This document shows, one piece after another, positions 45,338-55,469 of a stretch of DNA of 64,000 nt. Within the stretch, counting starts at the first letter, position 1; every line of letters starts with the position of its first letter. The notes beneath the pieces were generated by a model, which was not told where the DNA came from, did not search any database, and saw only the letters and a list, made by a program, of their open reading frames with translations. Source of the stretch: Riptortus pedestris (lineage: Eukaryota; Arthropoda; Insecta; Hemiptera; Alydidae); NCBI GenBank assembly GCA_019009955.1, contig CM032228.1, positions 204,395,001 through 204,459,000 on the forward strand, written 5' to 3'. A program made the position numbers and the translations under genes.

Positions 45338-47710
45338 TCCGCCTATTCCTCCAGTTTACACATGATCAAAGTCTGGTAGTCTCTGTATTCCTCTAGTTTA
45401 CACATGATCAAAGTCTGGTAGTCTCTGTATTCCTCTAGTTTACACATGCTCAAAGTCTGGTAGTCTCTGTATTCCTCCAGTTTGACCAAAGTCTGGTAGT
45501 CTCTGTATTCCTCCAGTTTACACTTGACCAAAGTCTGGTAGTCTCTGTATTCCTCCAGTTTACACTTGACCAAAGTCTGGTAGTCTCTGTATTCCTCCAG
45601 TTTACACTTGACCAAAGTCTGGTAGTCTCTGTATTCCTCCAGTTTACACTTGACCAAAGTCTGGTAGTCTCTGTATTCCTCCAGTTTACACATGATCAAA
45701 GTCTGGTAGTCTCTGTATTCCTCTAGTTTACACATGATCAAAGTCTGGTAGTCTCTGTATTCCTCTAGTTTACACATGATCAAAGTCTGGTAGTCTCTGT
45801 ATTCCTCCAGTTTACACTTGACCAAAGTCTGGTAGTCTCTGTATTCCTCCAGTTTACACTTGACCAAAGTCTGGTAGTCTCTGTATTCCTCCAGTTTACA
45901 CTTGACCAAAGTCTGGTAGTCTCTGTATTCCTCCAGTTTACACTTGACCAAAGTCTGGTAGTCTCTGTATTCCTCCAGTTTACACTTGACCAAAGTCTGG
46001 TAGTCTCTGTATTCCTCCAGTTTACACTTGACCAAAGTCTGGAAGTCTCTGTATTCCTCCAGTTTACACTTGATCGAAGTCTGGTAGTCTCTGTATTCCT
46101 CCAGTTTACACTTGACCAAAGTCTGGTAGTCTCTGTATTCCTCCAGTTTACACTTGACCAAAGTCTGGTAGTCTCTGTATTCCTCCAGTTTACACTTGAT
46201 CAAAGACTGGTAGTCTCTGTATTCCTCTAGTTTACACTTGACCAAAGTTCATTAGTCAGCGTGTTCCCTTAGTTTACGTTTGGCCAAAGTCTATTATTCT
46301 GCGTATTCCTATAGTTTACGCTTGACCAAAGTTCATTAGTCAGCGTGTTCCCCTAGTTTACACATGATCAAAGTCTGGTAGTCTCTGTAATCCTCCAGTT
46401 TACACTTGATCAAAGTCTGGTAGTCTCTGTATTCCTCCAGTTTACACTTGACCAAAGTCTGGTAGTCTCTGTATTCCTCCAGTTTACACTTGATCAAAGT
46501 CTGGTAGTCTCTGTATTCCTCCAGTTTACACTTGACCAAAGTCTGGTAGTCTCTGTATTCCTCCAGTTTACACTTGACCAAAGTCTGGTAGTCTCTGTAT
46601 TCCTCCAGTTTACACTTGACCAAAGTCTGGTAGTCTCTGTATTCCTCCAGTTTACACTTGACCAAAGTCTGGTAGTCTCTGTATTCCTCCAGTTTACACT
46701 TGATCAAAGTCTGGTAGTCTCTGTATTCCTCTAGTTTACACTTGACCAAAGTCTGGTAGTCTCTGTATTCCCCTAGTTGACGATTGACCAAAGTCTATTA
46801 GTCTGCGTATTCCTCTAGTTTACACTTGACCAAAGTCTGGTAGTCTCTGTATTCCTCCAGTTTACACTTGACCAAAGTCTGGTAGTCTCTGTATTCCTCC
46901 AGTTTACACTTGACCAAAGTCTGGTAGTCTCTGTATTCCTCCAGTTTACACTTGACCAAAGTCTGGTAGTCTCTGTATTCCTCTAGTTTACACTTGACCA
47001 AAGTTCATTAGTCAGCGTGTTCCCTTAGTTTACGTTTGGCCAAAGTCTATTATTCTGCGTATTCCCCTAGTTGACGATTGACCAAAGTCTATTAGTCTGC
47101 GTATTCCTCTAGCTTACACTTGACCAAAGTTCATTAGTCAGCGTGTTCCCCTAGTTTACGTTTGACCAAAGTCTGGTAGTCTCTGTATTCCCCTAGTTTA
47201 CGATTGACCAAAGTCTATTAGGCTGCGTATTCCTATAGTTTACACTTGACCAAAGTTCATTAGTCAGCGTGTGTTCCCCTAATTTACGTTTGACCAAAGT
47301 CTAATAGTCTGCGTATTCCTCTAGTTTACACTTACTGTGTTACCGGTATGTAGATTTATCTATTGTTTAACTTCACGCGGGAAATCTGCTTAGTTTACGC
47401 AGCCCCTGCGTGACGGACTTTTTTCTAGTTTACACTTGGCCTAAGTTCACTAGTCTGCGTATTACCCAAGTTTACTTTTGACCAAAGCCTATTCGTCTGC
47501 ACATTCCTTTAGTTTCCACTTGATCAAAATGTCATAGTCCCTGTAGTTCACTCTTAACCAAAATACACTAGTGTATTCTTCTCGTTTGCTGTTAACCGAA
47601 GAGCAATAGGCCGCGTATTCCCCTAATTTACACTTGACCAAAGTATACTAATCCGTGTATTACTCTAGTTTACTCTTGGTAGAAGTCTTCTGCTCCGCGT
47701 ATCCCATAGT
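45338..47710. repeat. 42-bp-period minisatellite array, about 2.4 kb
   Basis: The unit on the plus strand runs GTCTGGTAGTCTCTGTATTC, CTCCAGTTTACACTTGACCA, AA. Units from 45338 to 46245 and 46350 to 47000 are nearly identical; toward the right end they diverge into subtypes (GTCTATTAGTCTGCGTATTC and GTTCATTAGTCAGCGTGTTC). Because 42 is divisible by three, the minus strand stays open for 300, 151 and 67 codons, reading KCKLEEYRDYQTLV over and over. There is no start context, no non-repeat protein part, no splice site and no codon-level constraint visible, so I call it a minisatellite. One unit (near 45480) lacks six bases; one near 47265 gains two. Confidence 0.9.
47337..47424 (+). mobile_element. 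Helentron-like (HINE) solo 3' end inside the minisatellite
   Basis: From TACTGTGTTACCGGTATGTA through GGGAAATCTGCTTAGTTTAC, the perfect ACGCAG-CCC-CTGCGT hairpin and GACGGACTTTTTT. It has only the last 90 bases of subfamily A. The array sequence CTAGTTTACACTT stands on both sides of it. Confidence 0.75.
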
Positions 47711-48265
47711 TCTGGAGAGGAATTCTAGGAAGGAAGGAGGCGGCACCTGGAGAGTTGGAGGATTCTAGCCAGAGCTGCTATGGAGTGGTTCTCTCCCTTT
47801 CCAAGTGAAGGTACCTTTGAGAGCTGCTAAGAAAGTCGGCCTTGAGACGGGATGCCTCCCCCACCTCCTTTGTACCACATCAGCTGCCTCGTGTACCGCA
47901 TGGAGGTACCAGCTGCTTGCTTTCCTTTGTTCTCGGAGCGCCGTTTCATCAGCACCCTTCATCTTCAAGGGCCTCCATCAAAAGTTGATGAGCCCTTTGA
48001 AGGCACTAATAATCCTCAAGTAATGACATCAGGCCTCGGAGGTGAGGAATTTCAACGTCTCGCACTTAATACCTATCAATGGCACTGTGTTGTAAAGAGT
48101 ACTATTAAAATGGGCAGTAACTAACGGTTCACGGATCAGTGAACTCATTCCAGAATACTTATATCTGTGGGTAGATAGAAACGAAGTGCAACGCCAAAAT
48201 CCCTGATGTGACACTACATGGCTTCCTCATTCTCCTATTAAATGAAATATGCATTGGGTTTTGAT
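47711..48265. other. GC-richer island of unknown identity
   Basis: Frames exist on both strands (67 codons minus 47968-47765; 72 and 90 codons plus), with no recognised motif. The higher GC and lack of stops suggest a former coding or retroelement sequence. Confidence 0.35.
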
Positions 48266-48281
48266 GCACTTCATTCAAAAT

Positions 48282-48405
48282 TATTATTATTATTATTTAT
48301 TAACGTCCACTTTTTGCAACTCAGGCTAATTGGGACGGGTTATCTACAGGTTACCACCCTTTTCTAGTTAGAGTGGGATTTTAGGATGTTATTTAATGAA
48401 TTTCG
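48282..48405 (-). mobile_element. 5'-truncated SINE with target-site duplication
   Basis: Only the tail half of the SINE is present (ATTATTATTATTATTATTTA, TAACGTCCACTTTTTGCAAC, CAGGTTACCACCCTTTTCTA). It is bounded by direct repeats GCACTTCATTCAAAAT (48266-48281) and GCACTTCATTTAAAAT (48406-48421), a 16-base target-site duplication with one mismatch. Confidence 0.85.
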
Positions 48406-48421
48406 GCACTTCATTTAAAAT

Positions 48422-49089
48422 GATTTCACTTGAATGTGACATATGATATCTCCATAGTAATGAATTGGCTCGAAAACGACATAGAACATAATTCAAAACC
48501 TTTTTTTGACAAGGATACAAAAATTCCTACTGCTATTAGGAAAATCTAATTTTTTTATTTTCGTACTCTTCTTAGCTACTATTCAATCGAAAGTGGTCAT
48601 AAATATGAATTCAGAACACACTTGTTTTTGAGCTATGCGATTGAGGTCACGCCGAAACACGTCAAAATTGTTCAAAGGTTGTTGAAGAGGCTCCTTTCCT
48701 TTTCTGAAGCTTCCTCCATGTAGTGTCTCTGATGGCTAGTAACATCAGAGCTGATTGGACAAAAGAAATAAATATCCATTTCTCAGAAAACCTTCCTACT
48801 CCGCTAATTCCTAGTGCATTTGACATTATAAATATTTTGAAGGAAATTAGTTAATAACTACCTAACATCAATATTTTCAAATATTTATGAATAAACCAAA
48901 ATGTTTTAACTTTCTAGAGACATAATGCTATGTGTACCCTGAAAAGAATAAGGTTATATCCTATAGAAACCCATCTTAATTAGCCTAAGTGGGTGTTAAT
49001 AAGTAACAACCATATGCAGCTTTCTTTCCAATGTGGTAAGTCCCTAAGTGTGGGTTTAAGGGAGGTTAGAGAAGGTAGTTTGCATAGTC
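48422..49089. other. No gene recognised
   Basis: AT-rich unique sequence. Confidence 0.5.
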
Positions 49090-49905
49090 TTTTTTTTAAG
49101 GGAAATCAGCTATTGAGGTACATCGTACTTATGGCGCGATTTTCAAAAAACTTCTTCGAGTGTCCATCGATCCTACCCATGAGATGACGAAAAAGAGGTC
49201 CGTTCAAAATGATATATATATATATATATATATTTGTCTGTTAACGCTCTAGCGGTCGCAATTTTTGTTTGATCGTTACGAAACTCGATATTTAACCGTT
49301 TTATGTAAAAAGACAGATCAAGTTCGTTATGGCTGAAATCGGACTAGAGGGAGGGGGGGGGTTTAGAGGGGGGATTTTTGAAAATTCAAAATATCTCCGT
49401 TATTATGCGTCGGATCGAAAAATTGTATAGAACCAATCTTATTGCAAATTAAATTTACTATAAATATTGTTATATTCATGTATTCTCTATCTGGAATATT
49501 AATCGGGATATTTGCATTTTTATGAATTCTGTGGTCGCCATTTCCGTCATTCCTCGGCTCAGGATGCATTAGAAGGGAGGCTTCTTCTAACCTTACCTGT
49601 CGTTTCTAACCTTACCTTACCTTTACATTGTGAGATTCATGCAAATACGTTCTGTTCATCCGCGCCCCCCCCCCCCATTCTTTAGTTCTTGGACTACTAA
49701 AATTTGAGTTAATAAAATATAAATTATTCTTACAATTCAGAAGCCGTTTCAGTTGGGAATTTATTTTAATTAACTGAAAGATTTCTCATTACCGTTTGTA
49801 TTTAATCACGGTGGTATTGTGTTACCAGTATGCAGATTTCTCTATTGTAAAACTTTACATGGGAAATCTGCTTCGTTTACGCAGCCCCTGCGTGACGGAC
49901 TTTTA
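49090..49905 (+). mobile_element. Helentron-like (HINE) full-length copy, subfamily A, first bases replaced by T-run
   Basis: Begins in a T-run, then AAGGGAAATCAGCTATTGAG; the outer AGCAGATTTCCC is lost. (TA)n at 49211-49232, G-rich tract 49349-49373, C-run at 49665-49675, 3' GGGAAATCTGCTTCGTTTAC, perfect hairpin and GACGGACTTTT. Confidence 0.8.
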
Positions 49906-50313
49906 TATATATAAAGTCTTATTGAGATCAAAAAGAAGAGTTCTCTCATTTCTTAAAATGAAAGTCGATAAGAATATAATAACAGTGCCATGTGACAAAA
50001 TCTATAGAACTAAAGAGATATAAAGGAAAAAAACGTTGTCCTTACTGTAAAATGTCTTTCATAATCATAAAGGGGCTTTAAAAAAAAAGCGATATAAAAC
50101 ATGTTTAATAGGAGGCGGGCATTTTGTTTTTTATTTCACCCTTTTAGGAGGGTGACCATAATGGAAGCATATCACATGAAACCTAATATCATATTCATAA
50201 CCATTTGCTTTCAATTTACTAAAGTGAACTTATAGCTGTGCCTTTTCTGACTTTTTAATTAGTAAAGTGCATTTCCGGTCATTCGAATTCCACGTATATT
50301 GACCATTTTTATT
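49906..50313. other. No gene recognised
   Basis: Spacer between the Helentron-like copy and the mariner element; AT-rich. Confidence 0.5.
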
Positions 50314-51548
50314 TATAATGGGATGAGTCAGAAAAAAATTACCGTTATCTTTGTGTTTGAACCATGCATCGTAATTCCTCTCTTATTTACATCCGGGAGC
50401 TAAAAATTGTGACAAGAAGTTATGCCCTTGTTCAGTACCTCTTTAGCTTTCCCTTGTGTCACAATGACTGTAAAGAACGAAATACTCGTAATTTTGCGTC
50501 ATTATTGGAAACGGGAGTTTTCAGCCGCTCAAGCCACTCGTTTAGTGATTGAATTTGATGCTGAAGAATCTTTGAATGAGAGGGCAGTGAGAAGGAGGCT
50601 CCAATAATTTAATGAAGGTAATTTGAGCCTAGAAAGGACATCAAGATCACGGCCCTTTTCAGTAGTCAACCAGGACGCTCTGCGCACTGCTATTGATGCA
50701 GACCCTACGAAAAGCACAGTTGAACATGGCAACTCTATTGAGACTCGACACCTGCGAGAGTTAGGAAAAGTGGAAACGTGCATGCCGAGAGGTTCCCCAT
50801 ATGCTTACACCCCAGCAAGCCCAACGTCGTGTGGAAATTTACGAGTTGCTTCTGCAAATTCCGACTACCAATCGTTCCATCAGAAGAATAGTCACATGTG
50901 ATGAAAAGTGGGTAATCCTAAAACTACAGGTCAGTGGCTTCACCATGATCAGCTGGCTAAACCCGTTGCCAAGCAAGGGTAATTCGAAAGGAAGACCATG
51001 CTCTCTGTATTATGGAACTACGAAGGAGTCATACACTACGAGCTCATACCTGAAGGTAATCCTATAAAGTCAGAGCTCTATTCAGAAAAACTGCAGAGAA
51101 TATACAATGTTTTGGTTCAGCGATATCCTGGGTTAGGTAACAGGAAGCAAGTATTGTTCCAACAAGATAATGCCTGAGCCTGCCTCTCGCATTACAAAAG
51201 AAAAACTAGCTGATTTGGATGGAATCGAGCTTCTCCCTCACCCGTCATATAGTCGAGACCTAGCACCATAATACATACAACCACCTGTTCAGATCAGTGG
51301 CTCATTTCGTTCGTGGAAAAACATTCAACAACTTGAATGAAGTTGGGAATGGGGTTCTTGAATTCTTCCTTTCAAACCCCAAAGAGGTAGAAGATACGAT
51401 CAAGAAATTCTACAGCTCCCAGATGGCGTCAAACCATAGAGCACAATGGTTTATATTTTGATTATTAAAAGCCTTGTAAGTAGAAGAAAAATAAATTAGG
51501 ATTTTTACCTATAAAATGGTTCTTTTTGTTTTTTACTCACCCTACTAT
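50314..51548 (+). mobile_element. mariner-family DNA transposon, inactive
   Basis: The ends are similar inverted repeats of about 30 bp: left TAATGGGATGAGTCAGAAAA, right (inverse complement) TAGTAGGGTGAGTAAAAAAC; both sit next to TA, the mariner target. The length, about 1.24 kb, is normal for the family. It contains one transposase pseudogene. Confidence 0.8.
50470..51462 (+). pseudogene. mariner transposase pseudogene
   Basis: In order, over several frames: VILRHYWKREFSAAQATRLV with EFDAEESLNERAVRRRLQ (HTH region of the N-terminal DNA-binding domain), RTSRSRPFSVVNQDALRTAI, HLRELGKV and HMLTPQQAQRRVE-like (linker), RSIRRIVTCDEKWVILK (first catalytic Asp; about 50877-50925), VLFQQDNA (second Asp; about 51150-51175), HPSYSRDLAP (third Asp of the D34D motif, normal S-P-D changed to S-R-D; about 51240-51268), then FRSVAHFVRGKTFNNLNEV and a TIKKFYSSQMASNHRAQWFI C-terminus. 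Frameshifts and stops (for example after QQDNA) make it dead. Family length is about 345 residues and nearly all of it is present. Confidence 0.82.
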
Positions 51549-51576
51549 TTAAGGTGTCTGCAGCTTAATCTGCCCC

Positions 51577-51895
51577 TAACAATATTTGGTAGTTGTGCTT
51601 CATAATATAACAGCTTGTTATTAATATGGCATGAGTAGGAGTGGGATTTACTCAAAGCCATAAACTATAAAATGCAATTATCTTGGTTAATAATCAACAT
51701 AGTGAAAACATTCTCATAGCACATTTATAGAGCATTATATTTGCAATAAGATTGGTTCTATATAATATTTCGATCCGACGCGTAATAACAGAGATATGAA
51801 GAATTTTCAAAATTCCTCCACTGTAAACCCTCATCCCACTGGTCACTGGAGATCTTTCTTTTTACATAAAACGATTAAATATCGATTGGTAAGAG

Positions 51896-51950
<55 letters not shown>

Positions 51951-52402
51951 TGTTCTCATACCCGTCGATGGAGACCGTCGTCACTGGCTGCTGGTCGAGT
52001 ACAGCTGGCAATCGCTTTCGATGCAATGGCACCATCTTCAAGCCCGTCAAAAGTTGTACTGAGTTAGATGTCTGTTGGTCAGTAGGTTTTATGCGTCTGG
52101 TCACCGTATTAGTTTGTTTACGTTAGTCTAAGTCTGTTTACTTACCTCAGATCTGTCAAGCGAAGGGTGTTAGCTAGTGGCACTAGCTAACGACTAGTGA
52201 CGACGGTCTCCAACAACAGGTATGACAACAGTATCATTTATATTGGCGGTTCTAACCCTTTATTTGAATATATATAAAATGTTTAACGAACCTCATTTTC
52301 GTCAACAACTAGGTGGGATCGATGGACATTTGAAGAAAGTTTTCGAAAATCGTGCCATGAGTACAATCTTAATATGTGATTTCACATAGGGAAATCTGCT
52401 AA
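51577..52402 (-). mobile_element. Helentron-like (HINE) 5' half, split by a foldback element
   Basis: Begins with ATATAACAGCTTGTTATTAA and GAGTAGGAGTGGGATTTACT (module 2), has CGATCCGACGCGTAATAACA, then (TA)n at 51900-51946. After the foldback it resumes GTTTAACGAACCTCATTTTC, GTCAACAACTAGGTGGGATC and ends TGATTTCACATAGGGAAATC, TGCTAAT (decayed 5' terminus). The mariner element lies directly to its left. Confidence 0.7.
51947..52270 (-). mobile_element. Foldback element, copy 2, with one arm mostly deleted
   Basis: The left arm (51947-52070) matches the right arm of copy 1 in inverse orientation and the spacer (GTCAGTAGGTTTTATGCGTC) is conserved. The second arm keeps only its outer 45 bases and then the extension GGCGGTTCTAACC seen at the other end of copy 1. 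A perfect 11-bp palindrome (GTTAGCTAGTG/CACTAGCTAAC, 52169-52191) marks the deletion. It inserted in or next to the (TA)n of the Helentron-like copy. Confidence 0.7.
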
Positions 52403-53480
52403 TAAGACTACGACTGTCGAGCTTTCAGATCGAGCCTTTAAGAAAACTTAGGTGTGAACATTGGAGAACTCGCTCTAGAAAACCGGCCAAAAATGATATA
52501 CTTGTAATTTTTCTGAAATTTTAAACTTGTATTTTCTAAAATTATATTCGGAAAATATTTAATCTGTCTTTAATTCATTTACTTGTGTTGTTATTTTGCT
52601 TAACATGAACATATGCCTATACTTCAGCTCCAACTAAGAATAACCATACTCTCTATAAAATTCATTTAATTTTAGTCATAAGGTGCTTCACTTGCTATTC
52701 AATTAACCCTTTGGCCTTTTACACATTCAGTTAAAAACAAATTTATTCAGCTAATAAAAAAGGTAAAATTTCTTACAACCAATCATACAATTTAATACTC
52801 TTTATTTGAAGAGACAATTCCCAATTATTCCAATCGACTTATTAGATCAAGTGCATTTAGAAATTTTTCAAATTTGTTATTATAAATGTAACCCAAATTC
52901 AACATAATCCGTTATAAAATATAAGTACAAACAATACGACACTATGGAATACAATAGAAAAATTCAGAGAATGAATCAGCAGGTTGACAACTACGAATTA
53001 GCATCTCAACATCTGTGCCTAATCAATATTCTTTGTTAATTCATATTGCGCCATGATTCGTCAATCGTAGTTGAGCTTATTTTCTCCCTGTAATCTAGAG
53101 AAGGGCTTTACAAAGAGCTAATTATAAAGTTTCAGAGGGAAAAATAAATTATAGTGTTGGGATGAAGCAGATAAATAATTGTTGTGGAGCTCTTCACGAT
53201 TGCGATCATGAACTTGAACTATTTAATGAAAGATCGTTAATTGTTCATTATTAACCGATTCTCCCGTCGGCATTATTCAATATGTCAAATTAAGAGTTCC
53301 CGACTGACTTGACAATCGTGGATGTTGTTCATAACGAATTTCATAGCCATTTTGGATGCTTCATTGATTTCTGAGTTTTCAGAGCTTAAGCCCACCTTTT
53401 TTTTTTCGGTAACTGAGCTAGTCTCCTCTTTTGCCACATAACTTCAATGGGAATACAACTCATGATTGCCCTTTTCTATG
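52403..53480. other. No gene recognised
   Basis: AT-rich unique sequence. Confidence 0.5.
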
Positions 53481-53486
53481 AAAAAT

Positions 53487-53600
53487 GTTCTTCAAATGTC
53501 TATTCTATCTAGTAGATAACACACATGAGTCATCTACAATCGAACGTATCACCAGTAACCAGCAACTTCGGACGTTATAAAACTGATCCGTAAATATCAA
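53487..53600 (+). mobile_element. Helentron-like (HINE) fragment, weak
   Basis: Contains TTCTTCAAATGTCTATTCTA then TCTAGTAGATAACACACATG, similar to the first conserved block downstream of the 5' end; no termini. Confidence 0.35.
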
Positions 53601-53796
53601 GTTTGTAAACAGTTATGACAAGCCCTAGACCAAGATGACAAGGCTTTAGAGTAATTTTATAAATATGTAAAAGGGTTTAAAATCATTACTTTGGGGGTGT
53701 ACCATATGTTAAATTAATGCTCTAAAACAATTCTTCTATATATACGTAGAACAACTTTTAAGTTAATGGAGTTATTTGTCATTTTCTTTTTCTTCT

Positions 53797-53809
53797 TTAT
53801 ATATATATA

Positions 53810-53846
<37 letters not shown>
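53797..53846 (+). repeat. (TA)n(TG)n microsatellite
   Basis: (TA)n from 53797 to 53810, then (GT)n to about 53846. No Helentron-like blocks border it. Confidence 0.9.
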
Positions 53847-53869
53847 TAGTATTTACAGGCTCACCTGGT

Positions 53870-54105
53870 AATTGGTCTCGTGAACAGGTAACCCTGATTT
53901 TCACAGGACGGAACAAGGGAATAAGAGGGCCACAAGGAAATGCAGTGGTTACCCATTGCCTTCTGCATCAGACCATCAACTAATGAAGGCATCATGAGGA
54001 AAATTCCAGTCCCACCAGCAAAGGCATGAGTGAAGAAAATGATATTCAAGACCAAAGTAGTTAGATAGCCATCCCTCCGTATCCTGTGCTTAAGCTGACT
54101 AATGA
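53870..54105 (+). repeat. Unclassified dispersed repeat, copy 2
   Basis: Colinear with 17940-18135 (see there). It includes GAACAAGGGAATAAGAGGG, TTGCCTTCTGCATCAGACCA and TGCTTAAGCTGAC. An 83-codon minus frame covers it but is not conserved in copy 1. Confidence 0.45.
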
Positions 54106-54209
54106 AATGCATTAGCTAATATGAGTATGCATACGTCATTAATGTACCCTCCAGTCTTGTTCCTCTATCAAGTCAGAATTTAGACAACGAGGGAATATAT
54201 ATACCCTTG

Positions 54210-54660
54210 AGTAATCATAGCAGATTTACCATGTCTCATACTGCAATAGACTATCTTAATACAATAATATCGACAAAAAAAATACATCAGACAGCTAACA
54301 CCTACTCGTATTTCAAATTCTATACACTATTTTTTCCGTGGTAATATTTCAACAATATTTGAAACATTTTCTGGGTATGATATGCTAATGAAATAATAGT
54401 TGAAAGTGGCAGGTATTTATAGGAGTGAGGGTTTACAGAAGGATGAAACCCATAGAAATAACACCATTATCTTACGAGTTGCTATACATATTTAGTTTTA
54501 GAGCATTAATTTAACATAACGTTCGCCCTAAAAGTAATGATTTTAAACTATTTTAGCTATTTATAATATCACTCCCAACCTGCAAATTCGGCTGTTATCG
54601 AACCTGTTTTGTTCTGATACGTTTAAATATCAAGTTTGTAAACAGTTAAAACAAGCCCAA
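54210..54660 (-). mobile_element. Helentron-like (HINE) degenerate copy
   Basis: CATAGCAGATTTACCATGTC (decayed 3' end), GGAGTGAGGGTTTACAGAAG, AACACCATTATCTTACGAGT and GATACGTTTAAATATCAAGT follow the family order on the minus strand. Terminal hairpin and 5' end lost. Confidence 0.5.
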
Positions 54661-54669
54661 GTTCAATTC

Positions 54670-55037
54670 GCCTTTTATATGACAGGATAGTTCTTAAGAA
54701 GTAAGAATAGTTTCTTACCTCTGTTAAGATATTTTCAGTTTTTTTCCTATAATTTTGAATATAGTTTATTTAGTCTGTTCTATAGTGCGTTTTAGTTTTT
54801 ATCCACGCAGAAAGACCATATTTTCTGAATTAATTGACTATATGTTCATGAATGGATCAAATAATTTTATTAATTAAAGGATATGAAAATCCTCATTACC
54901 AACTACCTCCTCAGTGAAGACAGTCACAATGATAGTAAGAGGGAAACGAGCACTTGAGAAATGTAATTAGCAACCTATAATTAGATTTAATAAAAATGTC
55001 ATTGATGTAGACACCTATTAATACTATATCAAGAAAT
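54670..55037. repeat. Dispersed direct repeat, copy 1 (pairs with 58036-58396)
   Basis: TTCTTACCTCTGTTAAGATA, GTCTGTTCTATAGTGCGTTT, AGGATATGAAAATCCTCATT, GTAAGAGGGAAACGAGCACT and TACTATATCAAGAAATT occur in the same order and spacing 3.36 kb further right. Confidence 0.8.
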
Positions 55038-55469
55038 TTATAGTTTGGAAAAATTTGAAAGAACCTTAATTGTTTTAGGTTTAAAAATAATTTTGAAAAT
55101 ATCGGCCACTTCCACCAAAATTGGTGGTTCCTATTGAGGAAAATGTTCTAAAACTGTATTGATTCCTGAAATATGGACTGGTAGCTCATTTGGATTTAAT
55201 TTAGAACCAGCAAACAGGCATCTGGGTATGTGAGAATCAGGGCTCAAATCATATCCAAGTCGGTGAGATATTGGTGGAGCTGAGTTATAGAGAGATCAAC
55301 GACCTGAGTCCTACCAATTTGAGTTAGTAATTAGTGTGCAGTGTGTAGTGTTCTACCAATTACTCACAGATTGGCTAACGACTCCTACTCAACTCAGGCT
55401 TGTTTCATTAGGACGTGACACAGGATAATGTCTGTCGAATAGAGCTGCTGAGGAATGAACGATGACACA
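55038..55469. other. No gene recognised
   Basis: Mixed sequence without recognisable motif. Confidence 0.45.

Noticed and set aside
45343..46245. 300-codon minus-strand frame with 14-residue repeats as a repetitive protein gene
   Set aside because: It is fully explained by a 42-bp tandem repeat; frames start and stop only where repeat units decay, and there is no non-repetitive coding part or splice signal.
45338..47710. CRISPR-like array
   Set aside because: The units are contiguous without unique spacers and the context is eukaryotic.
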